64,000 nucleotides of DNA, taken from Odontocerum albicorne. Its lineage: Eukaryota; Arthropoda; Insecta; Trichoptera; Odontoceridae. Where the stretch lies: assembly GCA_949825065.1 (NCBI GenBank), contig OX463859.1, positions 2,453,137 to 2,517,136 of the forward strand, written 5' to 3'. Positions 31,720 through 42,757 of the stretch are shown in pieces (positions within the stretch are counted from its first letter, which is position 1; every line of letters begins with the position of its first letter). The notes under the pieces were generated by a model that did not search any database, was not told the origin of the DNA, and saw only the letters and a list, made by a program, of their open reading frames with translations. The translations under genes and the position numbers were made by a program.

Positions 31720-33004
31720 TTAGGTCCTTACATATGAAATTGGCGTTTTGCCGTACTGGCAACTTTGATCTTAAATATCTTCTCTTTGGTTAGGAATTCC
31801 AAATTCAAATTTATACAGCTATTTACTCAAGTATTTGTGTTTCGAAAAATTTACAAAACAGTTTACAAATCAGTTTACAAATCAGTTTAAAAAAATCAGT
31901 TTACAAAATGGAAAACTTGAAATATCGCGTTATTTACGAGTACGAGTTCCACCGTGGCACCAGTGCTGCAGAAACGGCTCGAAGGATTAATGATGTGTAT
32001 GGCGACGGTGCCGCAAAAGAAAACACAGTGCGTTTTTGGTTCCAACGTTTTCGTTCTGGAAATTTCGACCTGCAGAACAAGCCCCGTAGACGGCCGGAGA
32101 CCAAAGTTGATAATGAAGAATTGAAGGCTATTGTGGAAGCGGATCCATCGCAAACCACGTCCGAGTTAGCTGCAGGCTGCGGTGTTAGTGATAAAACTGT
32201 TTTAATCCACTTGAAGCAAATTGGGAAGGTGAAAAAGCTTGAAAGGTGGGTACCTCACGAATTGAGTGAAGCAAATCAACAAACGCGCGTTGACTGCTGC
32301 GTTGCATTACCAACCGGCACAATAATGAAGGGATTTTGAATCGAATCATTACCTGTGATGAAAAGTGGATCCTGTATGATAATCGGAAGCGCTCATCGCA
32401 ATGGCTGAACCCTGCCGAACCAGCCAAACCATGCCCCAAGCGAAAATTGACTCCAAAAAAGTTACTTGTGAGCGTTTGGTGGACTAGTGCTGGTGTCGTT
32501 CACTACAGCTTTCTTAAATCTGGCCAGACGATTACGGCAGATGTCTATTGTCAGCAACTGCAAACCATGATGGAAAAGCTAGCTGCTAAACAACCGAGGC
32601 TGGTTAATCGCTCTAGGCCACTGCTGCTTCATGATAACGCTAGACCACACACTGCACAACAGACGGCTACCAAATTAGAAGAGCTTCAATTGGAATGTCT
32701 AAGACATCCACCGTACTCTCCGGACCTTGCCCCAACAGATTACTATTTTTTTCGAAATTTGGATAACTTCTTGCAAGGGAAAAAATTCAACTCCGATGGG
32801 GCAGTCCAAACCGACTTCAAAGATTTTATTGATTCCCGTCCGAATGGTTTTTTTAGTAAAGGGATCGATGAACTACCTATGAGATGGCAAAAGTGCATAG
32901 ATAGCAATGGTACATACTTTGATTAAATAAATATATTATATTAAAAAAAAATCAACTTTATGTTCCTCCCAAACAAAACGCCAATTTCATATGTAAGGAC
33001 CTAA
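31720..33004 (+). mobile_element. Full-length mariner element
   Basis: 1,285 bp between TA dinucleotides (31718-31719 and 33005-33006). Terminal repeats of ~31 bp are nearly identical, TTAGGTCCTTACATATGAAA on the left and the same read inward from the right. The length and coding layout are those of an intact mariner. Its TIRs are unlike those at 11634, 36062 and 50099, so it is a separate lineage. Confidence 0.95.
31908..32926 (+). pseudogene. Mariner transposase with one frameshift (Hsmar1/cecropia-like)
   Basis: The start ATG follows the 5' UTR. The first frame (31908-32339) has the paired helix-turn-helix region (RGTSAAETARRINDVYG, TVRFWFQRFRSGNFDL, then AIVEADPSQTTSELAAGCGV) and the linker WVPHEL. 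About 1 base is lost near 32308-32312 and the reading moves to the frame of 32336-32926. All catalytic motifs survive there: TCDEKW (first Asp), LLLHDNARPHTA (second Asp), YSPDLAPTDYYFF (third Asp), spacing D(34)D. It ends DSNGTYFD. Similarity to human Hsmar1/SETMAR motifs (QIGKVKKL, DEKWILYDNR, FLQGKKF) suggests the cecropia subfamily. Apart from the indel it is close to intact, so it was probably mobile recently. Confidence 0.93.
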
Positions 33005-33189
33005 TATTAGGTAGGTATTTCTTATGGTGGCACAACATAAATTGGAATTTTTAATTTCCTGACATTTTTCAGCTGTCAAACGTATAATATTTATAATGAA
33101 CATATTTCATCTACATAGCTCATTAATCAATCATGCAGTGCTACATGATTGCAGAACTTAATTTAAATTTAAAATTGCATCTCTTGTTG

Positions 33190-33470
33190 CGCCACCCTAT
33201 ATAAAAGGCAAGAGAAGTTTAAGTAGACCTTGAATATCTTGACATGGCCAAATGAATTAAATTCTGAAAGAAGGAAGATTAAAAATCTTTATAATAGGAG
33301 AGTATATATGACAATGTGAATGAACGCGGCAGAAGCAAAAGGCTTGTGCCATAACAGAACAAAGGGGATATCTACTCTTTCTGACTATCCTAATAAGATA
33401 TAGCGTTATGGTGATGTGATGATTTCTTAATAGAAAATAGGTTACAGTCATAAATAGCACCATGATCCCA
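33190..33470 (+). mobile_element. LINE-D 3' end
   Basis: GGCAAGAGAAGTTTAAGTAG, ATTCTGAAAGAAGGAAGATT, GCGGCAGAAGCAAAAGGC and CTATCCTAATAAGATATAGC are the LINE-D order. The tail region GCGTTATGGTGATGTGATGA passes into the 33.4-kb satellite. The same end is repeated at about 33520-33650. Confidence 0.6.
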
Positions 33471-34305
33471 TGTCATGTTGATGATGACTATTAAAATAGC
33501 ACCATGATGCCATGTCATGGCAGAAGCAAAAGACTTATGCCGTGATAGAACAAATGGGATAGATATCTACTCTTTCTGCCTATCCTAATAAGATATAGCG
33601 TTATGGTGATGTGATGATTTCGTAATAGAAAATGAGTTCCAAAGTTATAAATAGCACCATGATGCCATGTCATGGTGATGATGACTATTAAAATAGCACC
33701 ATGATGCCACGTCATGGTGATGATAACTTTTAAAATGATCAGTATTAAAATAGCACCATGATGTTATATTATGGTGATGATGACTATTAAAATAGCACCA
33801 TGATGTTATATAATGGTGATGATGACTATTAAAATAGCACCATGATACACTGTCATGGTGATGATGATTTTAAAATGATGAATTTTAAAATAGTACAATG
33901 ATGCCATGTCATGGTGATGATAACTTTTAAAATGATGACTATTAAAATAGCACCATGATGCCATGTCATGGTGATGATAACTTTTAAAATGATGACCATT
34001 AAAATAGCACCATGATGCCATGTCATGGTGATGATAACTTTTAAAATAATGACTATTAAAATAGCACCATGATGCCATGTCATGGTGATGATAACTATTA
34101 AAATGATGACCATTAAAATAGCACCATGATGCCATGTCATGGTGATGATAACTTTTAAATTGATGACTATTAAAATAGCACCATGATGTTATATCATGGT
34201 GATGATGACCATTAAAATAGCACCATGACGCCATGTCATGGTAATGATAACTATTAAAATAGCACCATGTTGCCATGTCATGGTGCTGATGACTATTAAA
34301 AATAT
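33430..34305. repeat. 42/57-bp satellite with an internal palindrome
   Basis: Each unit contains ATAGCACCATGATGCCATGTCATGG (given here as CCATGATGCCATGTCATGG with ATAGCA before it), in which CCATGA is inverted to TCATGG. Spacers are TGATGATGACTATTAAAAT (42-bp form) or with an extra ATAACTTTTAAA block (57-bp form). Unit lengths are multiples of three, giving a 171-codon reverse frame rich in HHHDMASWCYFN. It is a satellite by-product, not a gene. Confidence 0.9.
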
Positions 34306-34574
34306 TTATTTTATTTATCAAACGTGCTTCAAAAATATTTTTATTTTGTTAACAGGCGGAAAAATAAATACATCGTATAATCGTGTTTTGAAATGCATCC
34401 CCTTAATCTGTGAAACTGCTGGTAATGGAAATAATAAGACCACATCGTTTCAGGCAATACCTTTTGAATTAGTTCTCACAATATCCACAAAATAGAGGGT
34501 TTTTGTATTGTTATTGCGCTATATGGTTCGCCCTTACAATAAAACTATATAAATTGTAAATTTAGTATCGTGAA

Positions 34575-34735
34575 TATAAAATATATCAAAACCAGACCCA
34601 TCCCTAATCACATACTCGTAATTCCGTGTTCTGTCATATAATGTCACCTCAGGTATTCTTCTCTCGCATTTTTTCAGCTCGATTAAGTATTTTTGCGTCC
34701 AAATTTCACTGCCAAATATCAAAGTTGGCACTATT
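34575..34735 (-). mobile_element. LINE-D 5' part of the usual fragment, with TA-scar
   Basis: The reverse-strand frame reads PTLIFGSEIWTQKYLIELKK, the end of the LINE reverse-transcriptase region. TACTCGTA at 34613-34620 adds 6 bases compared with 26595-26620. Confidence 0.65.
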
Positions 34736-35004
34736 TTTTTTAAACAAGAATAGCTCTGAAACTGGATCTGGCCCTGAAAGCATTATTTGTGATACTCGTA
34801 AATAAACTAAGCCCCAGAGAGTGTAAACTGAACTCCTGAAAGAGTTATTAAATAGAAGCCTCAGATGGTGACTGGGTAAACTGATAGTAGCCCAACTATT
34901 GAGTAAATACACCGTCGTATCACTTGCTGTTTCAGTACCAAACTACCAAAGTTGGCAAATGACAAAAACACGTTTTAGAAATGTTACTGTTTTGATGTAC
35001 TCGT

Positions 35005-35115
35005 AAGTATGGATTAATGTGAACTAAGGTCTGATTTGTTGAGGAAAATGAACAAGAAAACGCTGAGATAGTTTGGACATGTAGAACGAATAAATGAAGG
35101 AAGACTACTGACTAC
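35005..35115 (+). mobile_element. LINE-D fragment with TA-scar at its edge
   Basis: GGATTAATGTGAACTAAGGT, TTGTTGAGGAAAATGAACAA, GGACATGTAGAACGAATAAA match LINE-D. The octamer TACTCGTA is at 34998-35005. Confidence 0.6.
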
Positions 35116-35119
35116 ACTA

Positions 35120-35885
35120 AAATAGAACAAAACAAAATCTGCCAAGATGATAGCTCGCAACAATATTTTAGTGCCCACTTTAGTGAAAGACAAACCTCTT
35201 ACCAACTCATTCATGGATGCCGTCATGACGATGATAGAATGCTTCGTTAATCTTCAATCTATTTTCACTTCTAAATACTAGTAGCTCTGATATCCTGTTT
35301 GCCGGATTTTTCTTAACCTTAACAAACAATGAATATTTTTATCTCCCTATGAGCGTTTGTAATCTCAAATTTAAAAAAATGTTTTCATTTTCAACTTAAG
35401 AAAATATTTTTGATAAAAGATTTAAAATATATATTTAAAAAAAAATCTTCATTTTTTTCAGTTTCAAAGTGAAACGAAAGAATAATTTATGATTTTACAC
35501 AGAAAATTTATATATTTATATAAAAAACCGACCGCTTAGTTTACATGTAAAATAAAAGGTTTGGAATAATATAATATGAGTATATAAGAACAAACTACAA
35601 AGGATATTTTCAATGTAAAAATACAAAGAATTTTTTTTACCAATTTAAAAGCCAAATCGGAGTTAAAAAGAAATAGATCTATTGATAAAAAACAGTTGAC
35701 AATTCGTCAAGGTGAAACAGAAAAGACGGACATATACTCGTACATTCTCAAAATAGAAAACTTGCTTTTACTGAAAATTGTGAAGTTTCATGAAAACGTA
35801 TCTGTTTAAATATTATCAAAGGAAAACAGGTATTTCGATTCGAGGAAATATAAATCGGAGTTGATTTTTGTGCATATTTTTTTTA
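35120..35885. other. AT-rich, no recognised feature
   Basis: Homopolymer-rich with only short frames. Confidence 0.5.
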
Positions 35886-35889
35886 TATT

Positions 35890-36045
35890 TATGATGACCT
35901 CCGTGGTATACTAAAGGTATAACACCTGTTTTCCGACCCGGAGGTTGTGGGTGCGATTTCCATTGGGATTAAATATTTGTTTTTAATATGTTTATATGAA
36001 AAAGATGACCACATGACAATAAACCCAGTTTTGTACTGTATATGA
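35890..36045 (+). mobile_element. SINE1 copy
   Basis: ACCTCCGTGGTATACTAAAG (head), B-box relic GGGTGCGATTTCCATTGGGA, then a short tail CACATGACAATAAACCCAGT. Confidence 0.75.
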
Positions 36046-36061
36046 GTTCAACGAAAATATA

Positions 36062-36979
36062 CGAGGGTCATCTAGAAAATAAGGTTACAAGAGCTCCTGA
36101 GGCCGGGGGATTTTTTTTGTTTCAAAGTTGGCGCACCTGGCATGTAGGGGGGATCCTGACGGTCAGTTTGTTTGGTCCCGCGTGTTTGTCGGCCATTTTT
36201 TTCAGTCACAGTAAATTCTTCCGATGGAGAGGTCGTAGCGCGCTCCCGCCACCTCCCGTCCGTGCGAGATCCGTGCAGTCATATGTTTTTTGACTTTGCA
36301 GAACAATACCGCCGCAAATATCCATCGGAAGCTCGTGGAAGTTTATGGTAGTGATGTGATGAGTCGACAATATGTCACGAAATGGGTTAGGTTGTTCAGA
36401 GAAGGCCGTACTGATACTCACTACGATGCAAGGCTGTGATTTCTAACGAATTTGTGCAAAAAAAATGAAGAACAAGTGCAAAATGACCACTGTGTGACGC
36501 TTGACGACCTTCACAAAGAATTTCCTGACATTTCTCGAAATCTCCTTGGTGATATTGTGTCATGAAAACTTGGTTACAAGAAGTTGTGTGCGAGATGGGT
36601 GCCTAGAATGCTCACAACGGAGTATCGTCAAAATCGCGTGACCGCCGAGCGTGATTTTTTGGATCGTTTTGCACAGGAAGGAGAAGCTTTTCTGCACTTT
36701 ATCGTAATGAAGAATGAGACGTGGGTGTGTCACTACACCCTTAAAAAATTTCAACGATCAGGAGGTCGAGGAAGCTGTGAAGAAGTGGCTGAAAGAGCTG
36801 GCAGCGGAGGTCTATGACACTGGCATACAAAAGCTGGTGGGCCGACTACAGAAATATTTCGGCAAATACGTTGAAAAATAGTTTAATATATTTGTGAAGT
36901 ATCCTGTGAATTTCAATTGAATACAAGCATTTTTCGATCCTACATAAATGTTGTAACCTTACTTTCTCGATGACCCTCG
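36062..36979 (+). mobile_element. Mariner element, internally deleted and mutated (copy 3)
   Basis: Between TA at 36060-36061 and 36980-36981. TIRs CGAGGGTCATCTAGAAAATA and, inward from the right, CGAGGGTCATCGAGAAAGTA. About 918 bp. Remnants of helix-turn-helix coding sequence (about 36290-36440: HRKLVEVYGSDVMSRQYVTK) and of the extreme C-terminus survive. Confidence 0.92.
36290..36881 (+). pseudogene. Dead mariner transposase fragments
   Basis: The N-terminal part stops after REGRTDTHYDARL. A middle piece (36584-36750) includes WVPRMLTTEYRQNRV and a first catalytic motif changed to MKNETWV, so the first Asp is now Asn. It then joins out of frame to the C-terminal piece EEAVKKWLKELAAEVYDTGI, ending GKYVEK at 36879-36881. 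The second and third catalytic motifs (HDN, SPDLAP) are deleted. Confidence 0.88.
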
Positions 36980-37059
36980 TAATAAAACATATCGCAATAT
37001 TAGATGTGTATTGCTATTGATCGAATTTTGCAAACCAATAATATTTTAGGCTAAGATAA

Positions 37060-37200
37060 CCAAAAAAGCGTTGAATAAAAATGGTAAATCTGACACGTTT
37101 TTAACCCAGAGATCCTAAGTTCGATTTCCATTCAAAACCTATTTTTTTTTTTTAAGGCATATCTGTCTCATTTTCACTTAAGGTATTTTTTAAATATTTA
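37060..37200 (+). mobile_element. SINE1 fragment
   Basis: Truncated head (TTTAACCCAGAGATCCTAAG, TTCGATTTCCATTCAAAACC) and body with TCTCATTTTCACTTAAGG. A LINE-A 3' end follows immediately. Confidence 0.65.
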
Positions 37201-37202
37201 TT

Positions 37203-37557
37203 AATTTAATTTATTAACACTTTTATTGCAAATACAATATGGCGGGCTTGTTGATATGCGGCAATCTCTTCCAACCAACCAGACAAAAGTAAATGAAGCA
37301 AGTTACATGGTCGCATGAATCATTCAAATGACTATCCATTCCCACGAAATCCATAAACACATACGTGAGCACATGCCCACGAACCCCACAAAGAAGGAAA
37401 ATCACTCGAAAATTATTTTTCATATAAAGTGAGATATCGTCAATCAAAAGAAAAGGAAGGGATGGTGGAGAGGAAAGGAAAAAAGATCACGAATGAAACA
37501 CGTTATTTTACTGACTAGAAATTAAGAGTTTTTCAGTCGCTTCTTAAAGCATGCCAA
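37203..37557 (-). mobile_element. LINE-A 3' end
   Basis: Tail at left (TTTATTAACACTTTTATTGC). The open 3'-UTR stretch is at 37447-37223 in reverse (MIDDISLYMKNNFRVI...), and ORF2 end landmarks TTACTGACTAGAAATTAAGA, TTCAGTCGCTTCTTAAAGCA are at right. Confidence 0.8.
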
Positions 37558-37975
37558 ACATCTTTCTGGTTGACTGGAACAGATTGTTATTTGACAATAA
37601 ACTTACCAAGTTGAACTATATACAATTCAAGTGTTTTACAATGCAATGTAAATAATTCCATGGTTCTAGCTTAGAACAGTCATCATCAACATCACGGCAC
37701 ATCCCCGTGTAGGCAGAAAGAACAGCGAACTTCCTCATATATTATTCTTTCCTACATTCTACCTTATGACTTCCGTGGCCTAATAAAACGCTTGTCGTCC
37801 GACGCCGATGTAGCGGAATTGATTTCCGTTCTTTTTCTTATCTATTTTTATCTAAAAGGATTCTAGTCTGATTTTCACTTAAGACCTCTTAAACATCTTT
37901 CTGGTTGGTTGGTTGGAAGAAATTTCCACAAGACACAATCCCGCTAGTTTGAACTGTATACAACGAAAGAATAAT
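37558..37975 (+). mobile_element. SINE1 tail plus a full SINE1 copy
   Basis: 37558-37650 is an isolated tail (ATCTTTCTGGTTGACTGGAA). 37770-37975 is a full copy with head TGACTTCCGTGGCCTAATAA, B-box relic GGAATTGATTTCCG, body TAGTCTGATTTTCACTTAAG, LINE-A-like tail TCTGGTTGGTTGGTTGGAAG and terminal ATACAA-type repeats. Confidence 0.8.
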
Positions 37976-38114
37976 ACAATATAATATAAAGTGTCTCATT
38001 TCTACCGCACTTACTTTACTTTCATACCTTATTTACCACGTCCAAGTTTCATTTGCATATCCAAATATTGGAATTAAGACTGAACAGATAAATTTGTTTC
38101 TCTTTGAAAACCAA

Positions 38115-38290
38115 ACAAAATAATATTACAAACAAAATAACATTACAAACAAAATAACATTACAAACAAAATAACATTACAAACAAAATAACATTACAAA
38201 CAAAATAACATTACAAACAAAAGAACATTACAAACAAAATAACATTACAAACAAAATAACATTACAAACAAAATAACATTACAAAGAAAA
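38115..38290. repeat. 17-bp tandem repeat, about 10 copies
   Basis: Unit ACAAAATAACATTACAA, almost perfect. Confidence 0.92.
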
Positions 38291-38835
38291 TAAGATTTGA
38301 TTTTTTTTTTAGTTAAATAAATAAAATAATTATTTTTTATTCACCACTGTTTTGTTTGAATTCACTACCGGTTCACTAAGGATTTTGTAACCGGCAATGA
38401 ACTTAAATCAAAATAGTTAATACAAAATTACAAATGTATATACTATAATATATATAATTTATTTTCAAAAAAATAAAAACATTAGACCACAAAGTGAAAT
38501 AAACGTTTTTTTCTAAAATTAAAGAAAGAAGATTTTTTAAACATCAACAGTGTGTTTGTGTATATTGTGTGTATGTGAATCTAAAAGAAGCACCTCTTTA
38601 GAGCAGCCAGCCACTGGAAGAACAAATAAAGACTGGAACAATACTGTGCACCCTTCACTTATACTTGAAGAATTCACTTCAGAAGAGGGAAAATACCCCC
38701 TTGCAGCGAGGTTGGTATACTCGTATATGGCATCCAGAGGCGGCGCGTCATTAACTTCACTCGTTCGTTGAAAGCCCTCAAATAAAATAATATTTCTACA
38801 ATATTAAACAAATAAATAGACGCAACTTAATTTAT
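38291..38835. other. No recognised gene
   Basis: A 73-codon frame at 38550-38771 (MCLCILCVCESKRSTSLE...) is unique but shows no motif. TACTCGTA is at 38718. Confidence 0.4.
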
Positions 38836-38837
38836 TT

Positions 38838-38920
38838 AAAATCTTTCTGGTTGATTAGAAAAAAATCATAGTGCAATAAACCCTTAATGCTGTATTGTAC
38901 ACAACCTAAGCGTAATTCAG
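38838..38920 (+). mobile_element. SINE1 tail fragment
   Basis: AATCTTTCTGGTTGATTAGA, GTGCAATAAACCCTTAATGC, TGTATTGTACACAACC. Confidence 0.65.
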
Positions 38921-39044
38921 TGAAAAAAAATAGTAAAAGTCGTTGGCAAAGAAACGGAACAATCGTTGTTCAGATTAACTAGAAAGACTGACTATCTTAA
39001 CGTGTATATAGTATAGTAGAATATGTGGTATATGGTAATAGATG

Positions 39045-39120
39045 TATAACAGACTAAGAAATATTAAGGATTAATGTGACCTAAAGATGAATGTGTTGAG
39101 TAGGGTTGTACAGCACCGTA
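39045..39120 (+). mobile_element. LINE-D scrap
   Basis: GGATTAATGTGACCTAAAGA, TGAATGTGTTGAGTAGG align with other LINE-D copies. Confidence 0.4.
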
Positions 39121-39135
39121 TAAAGATTGTAGAAT

Positions 39136-39551
39136 AAATGGATGGCTGTCGCTCGATACTCAGAGATTTCGGCTCACTTTATGCTTTTCCGGTGAAAGTA
39201 GCAGGATGAAGAGATTCCTCTTCAACATGCAGAAGTTGGTCGTAAATAAAAGACAGTTGACGTTCGAGAAACTGAGAATATACGAGTATTTTTGGTGTTT
39301 TGCGCTCCTTGTGTGCGGCCAATTGCTCATCGTAAGCTCCTATTTTGGCCCGTGCATGCCGTCATGGCTTGCGAGATATTACGTATTTCACACGTTTTCG
39401 CATGCATGGGCCGGCCGCTTTTAGATAGTAGCTCTCGCGAAGGCCACGCATAAGGAACATATCATTACGGTCGGTACACAGCAAATACATCAAAATATAA
39501 AACCAGATAATATACATCATATTTTAGATGATGCATACGTCCGATACAAGG
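39136..39551 (+). mobile_element. Family F repeat, uninterrupted copy
   Basis: Matches both halves of 4722-5800 without the RTE-B insertion. The GTTTTGCGCTCCTTGTGTGC stretch at ~39298 is the empty site. A 72-codon frame (39206-39424) is not conserved in the other copy. Confidence 0.7.
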
Positions 39552-39830
39552 GTAAAAAAGGAGACGTTGAGAGAGTTTGGACATGTTGAATGGATGGGAG
39601 AAGAAAGACTGACAAATTTTCAACGCAGAATGGGAGCCGTGGTAGAAGATCGAGGAAGTATGGTTGGACCGAGTGAATGAAATTTTGAATGACAAAAAGG
39701 TAAGGAGTAAGAAAACACTATGTATAAGAAGAAATAATATATGATGAGGTCAAAGGAATTATGTCGTCATTGGAAATCTAGGCGCTCTATCGTCTCTACC
39801 TACTTCAACTGGGATATAAATCCACTTAGG
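39552..39830 (+). mobile_element. LINE-D 3' region
   Basis: GACGTTGAGAGAGTTTGGAC, GAAGAAAGACTGACAAATTT, GGTAGAAGATCGAGGAAGTA, GTTGGACCGAGTGAATGAAA, CGCTCTATCGTCTCTACC. Frames broken. Confidence 0.7.
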
Positions 39831-39839
39831 CAGGGTATT

Positions 39840-40010
39840 ATTGTATTGTATTACACTTTTGTCGCACATAGCACGTAGAACATGGCGGGTATGCTACAAT
39901 ATCTTCCAACCAACCAGATAGGTTTTAAACCAGCCTGTAATGGAAACAAGACTGAGGTTCTTTTAATAAAATCTTGTTACCTACAGGAATCGAATCCGTT
40001 CGACGTCTGT
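39840..40010 (-). mobile_element. SINE1 copy
   Basis: Reverse strand: tail ATTGTATTGTATTACACTTT, AACATGGCGGGTATGCTACA, body CAGCCTGTAATGGAAACAAG, B-box TACAGGAATCGAATCCG. Confidence 0.7.
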
Positions 40011-40598
40011 ATTAAAGAATCAAAGACAAAGATACAATTTTCGAATAGTGCTGCCTTACAGAAAGCGATTGTTAAGATATAAGTATAAAACATTTAAGCA
40101 CAGAGTATGTCCTCTATTTACCGTGTAAATAGAGGAAATACTATTGTACTCGTATATAGTATTAACACGATCTTTCTTTCTACACGGTCTCGGTTATATG
40201 AATTCACTTTAACGCAGTTTATTCTGTTTAAATCTTGGAAAATAAAAACTTTGAGTCAGATTTTAGATGAATTATTTATGACATGAACATTGACGATTGA
40301 AATAGCTACAGATGTAAGCAATAACAGTTATTGCTGTAAGGGAAGTGTACCAATGGAAGATATATTTTGCGAGAGAGATTCTGTAGGATAACATACAAAT
40401 TGCAAATTGTAAGATGTGAAATTTTTTTCTTCGTGCAAATAAATCGTATAGCTCTCATCAAAATGTGTGTTTCATTAGTATCTACTAACCATATATACTG
40501 TCCATGCAAGGAGACTCTGGAACCAGTTACTAACTAATGTTCGATTTGCTCCGTAACAGACATATTTAAAAAACTGACTAAAAAAATCTTAATTTCAT
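40011..40598. other. No recognised gene
   Basis: AT-rich. A LINE-A scrap may lie at 40495-40585 (CATGCAAGGAGACTCTGGAA, CCAGTTACTAACTAATG). Confidence 0.4.
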
Positions 40599-41263
40599 AT
40601 ATTATTTATAGTTGAGGCGTTAACCTTTCCCTTCCTGTGCTAAAAAAATCCACCCGTTCCGGTGATGTGTATTCAGTACACATCAATACACATGTAAAAA
40701 TGAGCGATTTAAAATCGGAAAAATAAGAATATTCATAACCAATCGCTTAAATTAATTAAATTTGAAGTCAAAAATGATAATAATTGTTATTTAATTGCTG
40801 AAAACATGAAAAAAAACATCGGCCGACGTTCACAAAACGGGCAAAAAGGCTACCTCAAAAGAATGCCCTAGAGCTACTGAGAGTTGAGATGGACTAACAA
40901 TGTGTATATTATACCTCAAAGGAAGAAACACAACTGCAAACTGAGATTATATTTCTTGCGTTCCCATATACCGAAGTAGAGTAAGAGTGAGACGTGAATA
41001 GCGCCGCTTCCTCATCCATAGCGTTTTTTTTTAGAATGAATATACCTACGTAACACACTGGCACACGTTTGATTGTACAGGTGAATTTATTCCCGATTTT
41101 CACAAAATATCTCCTATGTGGCCGATAAGTGCTAATTATTATTAATATTATTTTTTCATTCAATGCGTAAATGTATTACAAAGAAATGTCTTAAATCTGA
41201 ACCCAGTATTTATTATATTTATAGAGATATTAAAGTTTTTAGAAGCAATGTGTACTATCATTG
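40599..41263 (-). mobile_element. TTAA MITE inserted in a PLE lead-in
   Basis: 40599-40627 (TATTTATAGTTGAGGCGTTAA) is the PLE lead-in. From TTAA at 40624 the sequence CCTTTCCCTTCCTGTGC begins the MITE in reverse orientation, matching 18437-19042 through GAGCGATTTAAAATCGGAAA and CACAAAATATCTCCTATGTG to AGAAGCAATGTGTACT. Its far TIR is missing. Confidence 0.7.
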
Positions 41264-41419
41264 CTTCTAAAAACATCACAAAACGTCCAAGCAATGAAAC
41301 AGGCCGTAACGCAATCTAAACTACGTTCAGCCCGTAAGTACGAGTATGTTGCCGTTATAGCAATGGCAGATCGACTTAACATTTCCGTTACGGTGATAAA
41401 AATGAAACGCGTGTTCCGG

Positions 41420-42006
41420 TGTTGGGTAGTGAGTACGCGATCAAAAATTAGCGATTTTAAATCGGAAAAATAAGAACATTCATAGATAATCCTCTTAATT
41501 AATTATAATTGAAGTTAAAAATTATAATAATTGAGATTTATTTGCTGAAAACATTAAAAAACCATCTGGCACCGCTCACGGAACGGGCGTAGGTCTAGTC
41601 TCGTTGCCAGCTCAACAGCTACTGCGGTGCGGCAGGGTTGGGGGCTAACTCGGGCGTCGCTTACACTTGCGAGGTGGAGACAATTGCGCTCCTCGCTATT
41701 CAGTGACGTATGCAAAAGTGAGATGCGAATATAGTGTCGCGCTTCCCACATACTTTTCACCTATCGTCAAGACCCAAGATCGAGGCATTCACAGCGTTTA
41801 AATGCGAATTTGTTTCCGATATTCAGAAAATACTTACGATGTAGTCGATAAATTCTGATTATTATTAATATTATTTTTTAAATCAATGCGTAAATATATT
41901 ATGGAGGAATACCTAGAATCTTAACCTTGTATTTATTATATTTATAGAGATATTGATGGTTATTTGAAGCAACGTGTAGAAGATACCCAACACCGGGAAG
42001 GAAAGG
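41420..42006 (-). mobile_element. Second, diverged TTAA MITE
   Basis: Shares AGCGATTTTAAATCGGAAAA, AATTATAATAATTGAGATTT and TTATTATATTTATAGAGATA with the 18433 element. Ends CACCGGGAAGGAAAGG before TTAA. The middle is GC-richer (41570-41700). Confidence 0.65.
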
Positions 42007-42364
42007 TTAATGAACACGACTGGGTCAACCGCAGTGCACCATTTCAGTCTGAATGCTACCATCCGACATGAAATCGGAACAGGATGATGATACTGACGTT
42101 TTTTGAAAATTAAAGTCGGTATTTAAATAATACAATATCAAAAAAAATAGACCTTTTACCTTAATAAAGTATGAAAAAAAATTTGGGTAACTTTTATGGG
42201 GTCTTTTTATTACCTTTTCAAAACAATAATTTATTTCTGAGGCACACTGTAGCACCTTATATTTACGTATTCACTCGCACTCTTATTACGTTCCTTAAAA
42301 AATCTAAATGGTTAATATCTACTTATTTTAAATAAATGAATTACTTATTTTAAATAAACACACC

Positions 42365-42620
42365 TTACACTTTACTTCATCTAAAGCCGAATCTGTTTCT
42401 ATCACAAACCAGAAGATGTAAAAAGTTTTATTTGTAGTTCATCTTACATAGGTAAATGTTCTGCGGTTTGCTTACCAAAATTTTCGCTCTGCGGCTGTTA
42501 CATTAGGAAAGTGCCTAATGTATTAGCCGCAGCCACCACCTTTCTATACTTATGTGTATGTATTTATAAGTATATGTGATTGTACTCGTTTATATTTATT
42601 TTGTAATATTTTTAATGTGT
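42365..42620 (+). repeat. Family E interspersed repeat
   Basis: Shares CTAAAGCC, ACTATCACA-type and AGAAGATGTAAAAAGTTTTA blocks, a TACCTAAT...TTAG..CGCAGCC order and TATTTTGTAATATTTTT with 62225-62405. Non-coding, class unknown. Confidence 0.55.
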
Positions 42621-42757
42621 CGATAATTGCGGGTTCGGGTCCCGAATTCGAGTGCCCTCAAAGAGAGTTTGCTCTCTAAACGGCGCTATATAAATTGACT
42701 TTCAATTATTATTATAATAGCATTCTATAACTTTATTTACACGAATTCAATATACAC

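Noticed and set aside
31896..32439. Reverse-strand frames within the 31.7-kb mariner
   Set aside because: Shadows of the transposase coding strand.
33806..34321. 171-codon His/Asp-rich frame
   Set aside because: By-product of a satellite with 42/57-bp units; overlapping frames are equally open.
39281..39288. TACGAGTA in family F as a proven scar
   Set aside because: The paralogue near 5655 has a different 5-base sequence at the same place, so the ancestral state is unclear.
39206..39424. 72-codon frame in family F (membrane-like Leu/Phe-rich)
   Set aside because: Not preserved in the second family F copy at 4722-5800.
41260..41275. Short inverted repeat AGAAGCAATG/CATTGCTTCT as a MITE terminus
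   Set aside because: It lies at the broken junction between two TTAA elements and has no matching partner elsewhere.
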